Part shown: positions 1 to 11,448 of the stretch, one piece after another
How positions within the stretch are numbered: position 1 is the first letter of the stretch
Layout of the letters: the number at the start of each line of letters is the position of its first letter
DNA from: Trichuris trichiura
Taxonomy: Eukaryota > Nematoda > Enoplea > Trichinellida > Trichuridae
NCBI GenBank assembly: GCA_037903355.1
Contig: JBAJFE010000029.1
Coordinates: 186,001 to 250,000, forward strand
Length of the DNA stretch: 64,000 nucleotides
Reading direction: 5' to 3'
Program-made: the position numbers and the translations under genes
Notes under the pieces: generated by a model
The model's input: only the letters and a program-made list of their open reading frames with translations
Database searches by the model: none
What the model was told of the DNA's origin: nothing

Positions 1-433
1 GCCAAGCATGGCATAGCGCCAAACTTTTGCTCGACTGAAGGGTGAACAGGGAGGTGCGCAGGTAAAACGGATCCTGAAGTGCAGAAACAGGAGACTGTTT
101 TTAAGTGGAAGGTACCACTGACGTCAAAACGTCCCGGCGTCGAAACATTACTGTTCCATTTTTTGGCAGTTGGCCGGAACAATCTAACTTTTGCTTTTAC
201 CACATCCTCAAAATAAATAGCGGCGTAGAGGCGAAGTGGAAATTTACAGGGAAAAGACTTTTTTGTTCGTTTGCGTTCAACTTTATTTTGCGACGCAGTT
301 CTACTCGCTACGGTGGGTGAACATGCTCAAATTCGTTTGAACTTTATCAGTTGACGTGAACTTCATTTCTGTTTGATACTTTAATATACAGCTGTGCTGC
401 TGTGCACCTGGTTTTCATGGAATTTATATTCAG
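1..433. other. 5' flank or intron of the EGF-repeat gene, no exon identified
   Basis: No convincing exon is visible before the acceptor at 431-433. The first readable exon enters in phase 1, so upstream coding exons, including the signal peptide, must exist and probably lie before the window. The open frames here are short and unlike any family I recognise. Confidence 0.5.
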
Positions 434-3400
434 CTGACCTTACGTCATGTAATGATCATAAGTGTGCGGAAAACTCAACGTGTGTTGAACCCAACGGTAT
501 AAGCAATGGACGTTCTTGCAACTGCTCATCCGGACTTGACGATTTGGCATGTTACAGTAGGTTGAGACAGACGAATTTACTCCATTGCAAGTTGATTGTT
601 TAAGAGGCTCCTAAATTGAATCCGTGCCAAAGCAGCCCGTGCGGCTTGTTTGGCCATTGCAAAAGTCTTCAAAACGGCAACTATCATTGCGAGTGCAAGG
701 ATGGGAGGAAATTAATAAATACACCTTGTATTGAAGGTATTGTTTTAAAATGAGTGGTATTCATGGAACTACAAACAAAGTTTATCCCAATTTGTATTTG
801 CATCTGCGGATGTGTACGCACAAAATGATTGAACCGTTTAAGTTAACTGTTCTACGATCCGACGTCATGGAGCAGTTTCCTGGTGCTTCGAGTTTTAAAA
901 ACTACGTCTTCGACGCTTTTAGTGTCAGTAACTTTCAAACTGTGGTCGTTATTTTAATATCTTTTCAATTACGCGTTCCGTCACAGAAGATGCAGTTTTT
1001 GTGAATGATTTCGTCAACTTTCATTTGTGTATGGCCCATAGACGTGTCTACAGTAAAACACCTGAAGTTGACCATTCTTATAAGTTGATTTGTCCGCACG
1101 TTAGCTGAGCCACTTATACCCACTTCCTATATGTTGACCAACTCCTATATTGACCAGTTTTCCCCAGTCCGTTGGGTGGTGAACTTACGGGGTTTTACTA
1201 TACTTCTAATTGGAAAAGCATTTGCTTACTGCGGTGGGCGTTGTTCATGGATTAGAGAACGTTTGGGTTCATTTACTTTCAGTTAATTTGGAATGCTCAG
1301 TCTTTGCTGCATTTGTCTGCAATGATCCGACGGCGTGCGTGCCATTCAACAACACCTTTTTATGCACATGCAAGTACGGTTTAGCTGACCGACGCTGTTA
1401 TCGATGTAAGCCAGACGAGAGAGCAGTTTTCAAGCTTAGTAATATTTTCTGTTTTAGCTACTCCGTGCGTAAGCAATCCGTGCGGCGACGGAGCCACTTG
1501 TGTAGATAGTGGACGCGACTATGCTTGCCACTGTGCGGACGGAAGTGTGAAAAGACAAAGATGCACAGACGGTATTGTTTGCGTACCATGTAAAGTACGG
1601 CCTCCTCTAGTGGTGTCAAAGAAATCAATAATAGAGTACAGCCAAAGCAAATCTGTCTATATGCGTTTTCCATTAGCTTTTTCTATCAGTAATTTTCACA
1701 AAGAATTCGCCCTACTTTTGGAGCGAGTAGTTCGCGTAAGTTTGTCCTTATAAAAGGGCTATGCTTTGAAAAAACTACTTAAGTTGCAGTAAGCCCACCT
1801 CCACCCAGGCTGCCCGTTGGAGCATTACAGAAATTTCTATCATGTCACTGGTGTAACGATTGAGTAATATCATTACGATGTTGTCCATTGCCAATCATGT
1901 GGTAAAATCTCCATTTAAGATACTGTTAATAAGTGCGAATTATCTTTTTTCGCATTTTTCACTCATTGTCTTCGGTACCATCGACATTATCACTAAAAGA
2001 GTTTCAGCTTTGTTGACCACTACGAATTGATTGCTTCAATCCACCTATCTGGCTTTGAAACTGTACTTTCTGTTATATAAAGAGCTGTTAGACGATTCAT
2101 CTGCTTTTTAATTGTACAATTCGGGCTTACACAGATTCGTAACTGAACCTACTGCTGTTTTGATTTAGTACATCCCCACTGCCGTGAGAATATTTGCTTG
2201 CCAGATGGCGAATGTATTGGTGGAGACGAAACCTATGTATGCAGTTGTGCTGAAGGCGTGTCACATCCTAAATGCTACGAAAGTGAGTAACGTTCCTGCG
2301 GTTGCCACTTTGGTCAGCCTTGTTGAATTATCTTTTTCTCATTTCAAAAATGACAGGGCCGTTAAGGCTACATATATCCGATTATACCATAGGTTCTCAA
2401 AGTGGGCGATATCGCCCCCTGGGGAGCGATGAGGGAGCACAGGGGGGCGATGGGAACCTCATGCAGGCGCGTTGGGAATCACATAAGAGGAACTCCGGCA
2501 GAATTATCCCTAGCGCAGGAGGGCTCTCAAAGAGACCTTCGTAAGAAGGGTCTTTCTTAACACGCCCTCACTAGAAGTGGCGGCGGCAACTTCAAAGGAG
2601 GCCAAGTGGGGGTGGAGGGCGCAATGGAACAATGGCGTTTTTCTTAGCTCAACTCTGCCAGAAGTGGAGGCGGCAAATTCAAAAGCATTATGAGACAAGA
2701 AGCGGCAAGTTATGGGCTGCCGTAAAAAACTTCTGTATTGTGTTTCCATCATCTTATCTAGCGGAATGCGAATTCAGCGCGGTTACGGAGCTGTTAAGCA
2801 GCAAGAGAAGTCGGCTAGATTTAGTGAATCGAGGCAACCTTAGACTGATGATGACGAAGATGCAGCCAAACATAGACACCTTGCTCGTCCTGCATCAAGC
2901 ATACCCATCACATTGAGTAGTTTCCGTTCACGTGCAGTCGCAAACTTGCGTTATAGTTTCTTTTGCATCTTTTCGCTTAAGCGTTTTCACTTCAATCTGG
3001 TTTGTTGTCACTACAATTCTGTTTGGTGTGGGTAAAAGGACAGATTGACGCACACTGTTTTTTTCAGGAAAGGCTAATGAATGCTTCTTGTTTATGTGAC
3101 TTTATGTTCTGAAAAACGTGGGAGGAGATATGAAAGGCAAGCAGAAATTTTCCCATCATAAAATGGTTGGTGGAAAAGCAGGAGTAGTATAGCACGTCTA
3201 CCACGTGGCGAAGAGTAAAAATCTTTTCTGCAAACTTTTCTCTTGAGTAGTGATGTTGCAAAGATTTTCCCACCTGGGGCGACGGAGGGAAAAGTTTGAA
3301 AACCTAATGACCTCCCGGCTACGCGACGTCCTACCTTCCAGCCAATCGGCAGATATAAAATTGACCAATCAGATGTGGGGGGCACTAGCGCTTGGGAACG

Positions 3401-5995
3401 TTCACAGGGGGGCGATGGAGCAAAAAGTTTGAGAACCTATGGATTATACTTATGAGCTATCATCAAGTATCATCAAGTGAGTTGATGGTATTGGTCATTC
3501 CGTTTTTTTAGGAACAAAGCTGCCATGTCTAAGTAATCCATGCGGCGAGTATGGCAAATGTGTAGTGCGCTATAGGCCACTAAAATTTGAATGCCATTGC
3601 CATCCCGGAAGGACAGGCACGCTGTGCAAAGAAGGTATGATAAAAAGGGGCTAAAAAATTATTATGTAATTTTAGTATGCTGTCTTTGTTGTGGCATAGT
3701 ACTACAGTTTTTATGATATGCTTTAGCTACCTTAATCTTCCGGATACTGAATACAAAACATTGTAGTTCACCTTCATCCCGTAATTTGGGTGATGTTACA
3801 GATACAGACATGTGCCGCAGCAATCCTTGTTACGGAAATTCAAAGTGCCTCAGCGATGATAAGGAGTTCAAGTGCATTTGCTCTCCGGGATTCACAGGCC
3901 GTTTGTGCAATCAAAGTACCAATAAGTTTAGTTGATGCTAAAATGTTTTTTACGTTAATTACAAGCGAGTTCCTGATGAAACTAAAATGTTCAAAATTTT
4001 CGAAAGTCTCTGCCACGTGATCAGCTTTGAGTCACAAAAAACGTCGCTTAAAATAATTTTATCGTTCATTGATTAAGGCCTAATCCGGAACGGCGTTGTA
4101 CCATGTTTAGCTCTTCTTAGCGGATGGGGCGAAGCTGTTCAGACAGTTTCGTTTGAATTTGAATAAAGTTTTCATGCCGAACGTGTTTCATTCCACAACA
4201 GCCTGAAAGCTCAAAACTCGACAGTCTAAAATTTACAAAAGATTTGATTGCCTGCGAGTTATTACAAGGATCAATCTTCTCTTTTTTATTATTTAATCCG
4301 GTAACGACTCATATTATTGAATTACTGATTCATGAAAAGCACTGTAATCACTGATAATATGAAGTTTAGTGAAAATTGAGCTAACACTTAGTGCACTTTG
4401 CTGTGCAGATATTGACGACTGCCTCAGTAATCCATGCGTCAATAATGGCACGTGTTATGATGGTATCAACGATTATGTTTGTCGCTGTTTACCTGGATAT
4501 ACCGGCCGGTCGTGCGAAAAAGGTACGTACTGTTGAATAGGCCAGTTGATAGTATTGTGTTTTAAGTTCTGATTATATCTTTGCCTTGTTTAGTCTTTGA
4601 GCCGCGCGTGGCTCCTCTTGGCTCCTTAGATCGTAGCACTCCACTCCTTCTTCCTACTCTCTATCTCCTGAAGTTTAACCACATTTATGTCCATCACTTC
4701 CATGACACTATCTATCCATCTCTATTCCTTTTACGCTTAATCCTTCGGAACGAATATGGACTTGATTGATCTCCATGATGTGCAACGCACTTTCTTGAGT
4801 GTCTTCCAACACTGTAACTCCTAAGCGATAATTCTATAGCGGTTTGAATCCAGTGTAGTCCAACTCTCACAATGAACAGTAGGTCTTGTTTCAGCTGGCC
4901 GCAGAGTATGTAAATGATTTGACTTTTTTCTTTTCCATTTGCTGACGTCGTCCGTAAATGTATACAGTTGTTATTTGGGTTTTGAAAGATATAGTTCGCA
5001 AGAACTAACGAGGTTTCTTGGTAGACATCTAATCGACCCTTTCGCGTTTTTTTATGCTTCGATATCAAACCTCCCGTTTATTTGAAATGCTTGCTTAAAT
5101 GTGGGATAGTTGCCTCAATTTTTAGCTGGAAATTATTATGTTAAATGTACCCCATTTCAGACATTGACGAATGCGAAAGTAATCCATGCCTTAACAACGG
5201 AACTTGCATTAACAAGTTGGATGAATTTAAATGCGAATGCATTAGTCCGTACCATCCGCCAATCTGTGCAGAAAGAGGTATAAAGGCCATGTCTAATAGC
5301 ATACAAGCGATTTGTAAAATCAAATGTTGCAACTTTTTTTTAACGCGACAAATAACAGCTGAGAAAACATGAGCCAACTTAACTGGCAATTTTGAACTTA
5401 CGATTTTTACTCAACTTTAATTCTACGCTCTAAGACGTAAAGTCGTTTTCCGACCGTTTCTGGAGTAAGTCGGTTACGTTGTAAGTTACAGCTGTCAATT
5501 TTGAGTTTCTTTGCAAGCAACGATTTGAGCAAACGGGGTGAGTTTTTCATGCTTTGTTTATTTTTACTCAATATGGCCAGCTGCTCTCGGTTAATCTTTA
5601 GGCAGAACTTTTCTTTTCAGAACAGACTGCGTGCGACGTTCAACCATGCAGAAATGGAGGCACGTGCAAGCTGACCGGTTCGAATGACAGTTATACCTGC
5701 GATTGCGTGGACGGATTTGTTGGATACTCCTGCGAATTCAGTAAATATTTCTAATGATAAAAAAAATTGTATAAATAAATAAACATATATATGATGCTTT
5801 TGTACGGGACCCTGTGTTTTCATATTGAAAATATCTTTATTACGGATTCTGTCCGTAATAGAGATATTGTCTTACGGGTCGCGCCAGATGGGAAAGCTTC
5901 AGAGAAAAAAAAATCTTTCTATTTCACTTCTCAACGGGACAGAATCCGTAATAAAGTTATTTTCAATATGAATAAATAAATAAATAAATAAATAA

Positions 5996-6026
<31 letters not shown>

Positions 6027-9000
6027 CGATAAATTAGCCATTATTTTGCTGAAGAATCGCTGGGGGAAAATTTTGTCCCGTGAGGTTTGCAAAGAATGAT
6101 ATTTTTTAAAACTTACGTCATAATCAGCTGGAAGAACGACTTTACAGTACAGTGTTAAGCTGAATAAATATATCTCATCTATCTGTAATTAAATTTCGCA
6201 TAGAAAATTTTTAGAACGTGTTTTGTGCACAAGTTTGAGCTGCAATCACGGCAGCTGCACGCAAGGTCGTTTAGATTACAACTGCACTTGCGAAGTAGGT
6301 TACACTGGCCATGCATGCAATGAAGGTACTTTGGCTTTTCCACTTTAATACAATGATTCGATGTTCGAAACGTGACAATGGTTTATTGTTTTTAAGTCAT
6401 CTTAAAGATGACATGGTTGTATAAGTGCGACATTGTATTCTTGTAATTATGCTGTCAGGACCAAATAACTGTATGATATTCAGGTTCGTAGACGCGAGAA
6501 TACTTTATGTCATCTAGGTTTTTCTACGCACGACTTGTTATATTCTCTTCAGCTGCAGCAATCATCAAATGTTTCACTGAGTAATTTTTTCGCACAATGT
6601 AAAACAGAAACCCATTCGTTAGTTTACGCGGGAAATAGGAATAGACTAATGGGCTTTGCTCTGCTTTGCTAATCCATTTCATTCTCAGAAATCGATGAAT
6701 GTCTAACCGAAGCTTGCGAAAATGGTGGAACCTGTCAGGATGAAGTGAACGGCATTTCATGCAAATGCCCTGAAGAGTGGACTGGCACAAGATGTGAAGA
6801 AGGTAATGCGCGAAGCAAATGTGAACACCTTTTCTGAACAAAACCATATTTCGTCTAATTTCAGTTCTCTTTGTAAAGCATACAGGCGAATTTTTTTTGA
6901 GTATATAGAACTTTGAATGGGAAAGCAGTAATGTTACTTTGAAAGTTCAAATGATCGGCAGGGATGGATTAGGCTATAAATACTAATATTAACAGTTCAG
7001 TCTTACCAAACTCATCTGGCAGTAAGAACGGTTTTGTGTGAATACTTGCTGAGCGCCTACATTAGTAAACAATTTAAAAAGATATCTTCACCATTTCTTG
7101 TCTACGCACAATGTTTGAAGATCATTCATCAAAATGTTGGCTTATAGATACAGCCTAAGGTAAGATCTAACCGGTATATTAAGAAATTCACATTCCTCAT
7201 TTGGCAACATTCTGATGATTGCTCTTGAAATCTTACACGGGCAAATGTACTTCACAGACAAGACGCAGTGAAAAAATCATAATGGGCAACGTAATATCCT
7301 TGAATGAATTTTATAATAATGGTTTAGAACTTAATGAATGCCAGGAAGATCAGTGTGATAACAATGGGACATGCATCAAGCATACGGGCGAATGCGAATG
7401 CACACATGGCTACACTGGAACCTTTTGTGAAAGTAAGTGCGTTCAATGAAATATACAGTGTACTTTGAGACATTTAAACATTTTGGAATCATACACACAG
7501 ATGTTCACTTTTTTTCTGGAAATTTTGCTGATATTTACCTGTTTATATTTGTCTTCTGACCTAATAGAAAAAGGTGCGGGATTAAAAGTGGGGTACGATG
7601 CTGAGAGGCCAACACAACGGGAACTGTCTGAAAATGGCACTAAAACATGTTTGATTGGGGTTAGGGATGTAAGTCCAAAAGTTGAAATCTAAAATGGGCG
7701 AAATTCCGAATGCTTGTTGTCGAATAAAACGAAATAGCCGAATAGTAAGAATCTTCGCACGGATTCAATTCCTGAAAAGACAGCTTCACCACGGGAAAAG
7801 TACTTTAAACGAAGTCGAATCCTGAAATTTAAATGTGTGGTACAGTCCAGATGACCAAACGCTTACCTTAACTGACTCTGTTGTGTTCACTTTGTTCTTA
7901 GAGTTGCTAAGTAAGGAATACCTCTTGACCAATCGCAGTCCTGCTGTCCTTGGAGCTTTGAGGCTCTTAAATACTCTTTCTATGCACAATATAAGCTTTT
8001 GATCATCCGAACGTCTGAGCCCTACCTAAACTTTTTTTTCAGGACTTCTATTTGCTTAGGGTTCCTTCCTATTGCGGAATTCGTCCTTTCGAGTACTGAG
8101 CTTTTGAGAAGGTTCCTATCGTTTGAGCATTTCTTTCTATTCTGAGATAAGAATATTCGAGGTTTCAACCTTTCGGGTCTGAGAATATTCATGGTTTCAG
8201 CCATTCTGTGTTTTGACTTTCCGCCTGCTTGGAAAGGTTGGTTCCTACTGTTTGTGATTTTGGAAATTTTAGTGTCTCGAATGCTACGTGAATGGGCTCT
8301 CTGTGTTATGACTGGAGGTTATTTTTAGTTATGAAAGTAATTAGCGCAACGTGTACTTCCTGTCTTTGTTCTTTAGCTTTTAAGCTTATCCTCATTTTTA
8401 CCGCGTAAGGATCGAAGTGCTATGTTACTGAAGAGCGGACAAAATACAGGGCATGACTTGCAGTTTTTCTCGCAAAACGTTTTACAACATCATTTTTGAA
8501 ATATGATGACATTTATTCAAACTGCTGCATGTTGTATTTTTCGATTAACTTATTTTGATTGGCACTACGTTTTATCAGGTTGTTCAGATTTAACACCTGC
8601 ATCTTCAGGATGTTCATTTGCATTTTCGTTTCTTGAAATAACTGACGTTACGAAGCATACATGACTTATAGTTATCCCGAAAAAGCAAGGAGGCTTGGAA
8701 AGCATGAACCTTAACACTATGTTGCTAATTGGCGTGGGCAGTACGGTTGTTTTCATCGCTCTTGTGGCCGTGTTATGCTCTGCTGGACAGGTAAAGTACT
8801 CTTTCTTAAACAACAAAAAAACCGCGTTCAAAAGATCGCATTATGTCAATGAATGACTTGTGGTTTTTAAAGCGAATATTAGCTATCCTACTTGCGAAAG
8901 TTTTTTAATCTTTTCGCCTTATAAGCTGTTGACTTCGCTTGCGGCCATGTAGGGGCACAGCATTCTGTTTGTTTAGAAAAAAAGAAGTCCGTATCGAAGT

Positions 9001-9287
9001 CATAGTAGAAGCAGCTATAGTTCAGCTCCACGTAAAATCCGCAGGGTACTTTTTCGTGCTGTTCACAGTTTAGAGCGCTTACTGACTTTTTGCAGTTTAA
9101 AGCTTACGTAGAAGAAAGTACGCGGCGCACCAAGTCGAAATGGAGAAGGCGCACGCAAGGTGCAGCTACAGAAAAACCCCGAAGAGGTGAAGTAGCACAA
9201 TCCTTGCGAACTGGAGTAAACCTATTTTTTACAGAGAGCAGAACTTCAGTCGACCCAGGCAGCTCCTATACCGTTCCGAAACGTTAA
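434..9287 (+). CDS. EGF-repeat single-pass membrane protein (5' partial, multi-exon)
   Basis: Sixteen exons can be read: 434-556, 605-736, 1301-1405 (or from 1283), 1458-1571, 2169-2282, 3512-3634, 3802-3915, 4409-4522, 5161-5277, 5621-5740, 6215-6325, 6689-6802, 7328-7432, 8672-8790, 8977-9045 and 9096-9287. The first thirteen each encode one six-cysteine EGF-like module, with one or two modules degenerate. Each starts and ends in phase 1 with a length divisible by 3. Modules at 4409, 5161 and 6689 begin with a D/E-I-D-D/E-C calcium-binding signature. Exon 8672 carries one hydrophobic helix ([20 protein letters not shown]), followed by an approximately 87-residue tail rich in Arg, Lys and Ser, ending at TAA 9285-9287. 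This is a type I cell-surface architecture like Notch/Delta/Crumbs relatives, but no DSL, LNR, laminin G or ankyrin region is visible, so I assign no orthologue. Introns host a MITE, a hAT element and a PLE remnant. Signal peptide and N-terminus are missing. Confidence 0.85.
1051..1200. mobile_element. Tigger/pogo-type MITE, copy 1
   Basis: A 150-bp element begins CAGTAAAACACC and ends with the near inverse GGGGTTTTACTA, flanked by TA on both sides (1049-1050 and 1201-1202). It aligns along its whole length, in reverse orientation, with the copy at 30701-30869. Shared blocks include GTCCGCACGTTA and a GACCAGTTTTCCCCAGTCCG-like segment. TA target choice and CAGTA-type ends fit the pogo/Tigger branch of Tc1-mariner. 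It has no coding capacity and sits in an intron of the EGF gene. Confidence 0.8.
2388..3441 (+). mobile_element. Non-autonomous hAT element with intact 8-bp target duplication
   Basis: The 1,054-bp element starts CATAGGTTCTCAAA and ends with the exact inverse TTTGAGAACCTATG. It is flanked by the 8-bp direct repeat GATTATAC at 2380-2387 and 3442-3449. Both subterminal regions carry a GGGGGCGAT-type motif. Eight-bp duplications and this type of TIR are diagnostic of hAT transposons. Only the C-terminal end of a transposase frame remains inside (2632-2916), so the copy cannot move itself. It lies in the EGF-gene intron between exons 2169-2282 and 3512-3634. Confidence 0.92.
2632..2916 (+). pseudogene. 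hAT transposase C-terminal remnant
   Basis: The frame encodes about 94 residues ending in the hAT dimerisation region: [18 protein letters not shown], a [19 protein letters not shown] segment and a final HQAYPSH. The same block occurs in the frames at 45467-45850 and 56230-57075, where it reads FPSSYLVERGFSA. The first part of this frame is not transposase-like. Everything upstream (BED finger and catalytic core) is deleted, so it is a fossil inside the hAT copy at 2388-3441. Confidence 0.85.
5800..5971. mobile_element. Penelope-like element terminal-repeat remnant (hairpin)
   Basis: Arms at 5821-5854 and 5937-5970 are near-perfect inverse copies around CTTTATTACGGATTCTGTCC. The segment GTACGGGACC followed by a TTTTCATA..TGAAAA block and CTTTATTACGGA repeats the order found at one end of the full PLE (39948 back to about 39890, minus strand). 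This suggests a solo PLE terminal repeat left in an EGF-gene intron. No coding region remains. An AT-rich microsatellite follows directly. Confidence 0.65.
5968..6026. repeat. AAAT and AT microsatellites
   Basis: Consecutive AAAT units run into an A tract and then about ten AT units, directly after the PLE remnant. An A/T-rich simple repeat often marks the 3' end of a retroelement insertion, which fits the neighbour. Confidence 0.85.
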
Positions 9288-9400
9288 TTATCATAATTTA
9301 CAGGTGATTTGTATTCATACGTTAATTTTATTTCAGGAAGGCCAACAAGGAATGGGACAGAGCGTACTTGAAGTGAATGCGTTTTAAATAAGAATATGTA

Positions 9401-9406
9401 AATAAA
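9401..9406 (+). promoter_or_regulatory. Polyadenylation signal of the EGF-repeat gene
   Basis: AATAAA lies 114 nt after the stop codon at 9285-9287, a normal distance for a nematode 3' UTR, and no other canonical hexamer is closer. Confidence 0.6.
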
Positions 9407-10073
9407 GATTATTTCACTCTTCCATATTGTTGTAGTTGTATCGAGCCGACAACTTTCTTCCACAAATTATCCATCGGTAGAAGGCAATAATGACATTATT
9501 CGGTTTTGTATCAGGCGCAAAATATTTGAAGAAGTTAGCTAAATGCAGTGCTGAAGTGATAGGCGCAGTCGATGCGAAGGCAGAAACAGATTATGCATAG
9601 AATTGTACTGCCGATGTAACAAAGTCTTTTTTATAATTGCGTTAGCTGAAAGGACTTTTTATTTTCATTGTTCTTTGCCGCCGCCTCTCGTAACACAAAC
9701 GCTGAGGACGCAACACATTATTTTGTTAAATTTGGTTGTTTTATGCGGAGTGAAAGACTTTACTGTGGAATAGTCTTGTGGTAAATCTATTCCGTAATAA
9801 AGCCTTTCACTCTGCATGAAATTGCATCGTTCCGTATGAAAATAGCTGTTTTCAATGTGGTTGTTTTCCCAAAAATAGCAGCGGAATGCCGGCGACTGTG
9901 ACAACATCAGATACGTTTTAAAATTTCTTATTTAATGGATTTTCTTTCAAGCCACATCAGCATGCAAATTCCTGGATTGCAAATTGAACTTTAAAGCGAA
10001 GCGACGCTTTATAGTGCATTTAAAGCAATGCAAAGTCGCTGACGGATATATCCTTGTCAGCAGTAGAAAAGAA
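9407..10073. other. Intergenic spacer with a perfect-looking hairpin
   Basis: No gene is seen between the EGF gene and the inhibitor-2-like gene. The only structure is the inverted repeat 9745-9773 / 9787-9815, listed separately. Confidence 0.6.
9745..9815. repeat. Short inverted repeat (29-bp arms)
   Basis: Arms 9745-9773 and 9787-9815 pair over 29 bp with a few mismatches, separated by a 13-nt loop. The right arm read in reverse contains CTTTATTACGGA, the same core found at the ends of the PLE at 37705 and in the remnant at 5821. It may be a degraded PLE end. Confidence 0.7.
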
Positions 10074-11354
10074 ATGTCAGATCCGTCCATTCGTGTCAAT
10101 AATGTTGATCTTGTACCGGGATTATACGCATTCGCAACATTTTTTAGCATGTGGGTTGCGAGCGACTGGTGCGTTTCGCAGCAGTCAGTGATTAGCAGCT
10201 TTTGCTTTCTGTTTCTCACAGCCTACTTTCTTCAATGGATATACATGCAGCGTTTCAACTTTGGACGAGCTGCTGCAAGAGCGCACTTCGATGAACTCAA
10301 TCTGCTTCAGCTACCGCGTACTGTTGGCATGACGTTTGATTGCTGCGCCGCTCTTGAACCTCCGACTATGTGGATTGCTCCAAGGAAGGTACATTTCAAA
10401 ACCTAATCAGCAGGGTTGTCAGCGTTTGAGTTAAGGACGACGCGGCAAACATAGACGTACCGGATTTGGACAAAGAAGAGCCGTTATTAGGAAGCGCCAA
10501 AAAGTGCACATGCAAGGCAGCGCATGCACACAAGGAAAAAGTAGCTGTCGCAGAACCTTCTGCTTCCTCTTCCAAAGCAGCAGTAATCATAAACGAGCCG
10601 AAATGTTTCCCAGAACAAACAGAAGAGCAGCGACGCGAGTTCGAACGCAAGCGCGACGCACATTATGCAAATGAAGCTATTATTGCTCAAAAAATTTTGC
10701 GTAACGAAATGACACCAGAAGAAGCGCAAGCAATGCTTGGTATCTCCAATCCATGGGCAGAAGAAGTACGTGTTTTAACTCGAATTAAACTGAACTAGAT
10801 CAATACAATATTTTTGGCTCAAAAACTCGCAATTCTTTGCTTATTTTATCCCCGTTTAAAATCTTGTGACTGCTTTTAAGAACTCACTCCAATCTGTCTA
10901 TTAGGAATACTATTTCTTTACGTTATTGCGGGAATCAAAAATCTTTGTGATTACTGTACTTTAACTGTACCTGGATTTTTTTAAAGCTGCTGTCTGCTTT
11001 GCAAACAGAGCAAAAGCTTATTTCAATGGTTCCACTGACACTGCTAAACTACATTAGCCGTGTACGAATTGTTGGCAGAATATCATGCGCCAAATGGCTT
11101 CTTTAAGACAAGCCAAAAATTGAAAATTTGTACTAGATAGTAAGAAGAATGTGATAGCCGTTGAAAAATCTGTTTCTCGACTGTTGAATTTTTAAGTTTT
11201 ACGCTTATTTTTCCAATTGTTCGTCTCGTATTTTTCGATTCAAGCGTTACCATTTCAGGAGAAAAAGAAAAAACAAAAGACATCTGGAAAGAAGTCGGGA
11301 AAAAAGAAAAGCGCTTTGAAAAAGAAAAAGGCAAAGGAAAAGCAAAGTTCTTGA
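10074..11354 (+). CDS. Protein phosphatase 1 inhibitor-2-like protein
   Basis: Three exons are supported: one ending at 10388, then 10436-10765 and 11259-11354 (TGA 11352-11354), all phase 0, with introns of 47 and 493 nt. Exon 1 encodes HFDELNLLQ and later LEPPT, matching the inhibitor-2 block KWDEMNI...DEPST. Exon 2 holds EFERKRDAHYANEA followed by AQKIL, matching the conserved C-terminal F-E-x-K-R-x-x-H-Y-N-E helix that contacts PP1. Exon 3 is a lysine-rich tail of about 30 residues. The PP1-binding role is family knowledge. The start is uncertain: the first in-frame ATG is 10074, but the next 60 codons are hydrophobic and unlike the family, so an unrecognised intron or upstream exon is likely. 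No KGILK motif was found. Confidence 0.6.
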
Positions 11355-11442
11355 ATACTGAAGGCGCTTTATCGCATTAAGAATGTTATCCAAACGGTGT
11401 GTACTCCTTCCACTCAAAAACGGGCAAAAAATGGCCGTAAGA

Positions 11443-11448
11443 AATAAA
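11443..11448 (+). promoter_or_regulatory. Polyadenylation signal of the inhibitor-2-like gene
   Basis: AATAAA lies about 90 nt after the TGA at 11352-11354. Confidence 0.5.

Noticed and set aside
7569..7669. Possible extra exon between the last EGF module and the membrane exon
   Set aside because: Acceptor fits phase 1, but the GAT|gtaagt donor is phase 0, which is incompatible with the membrane exon at 8672.
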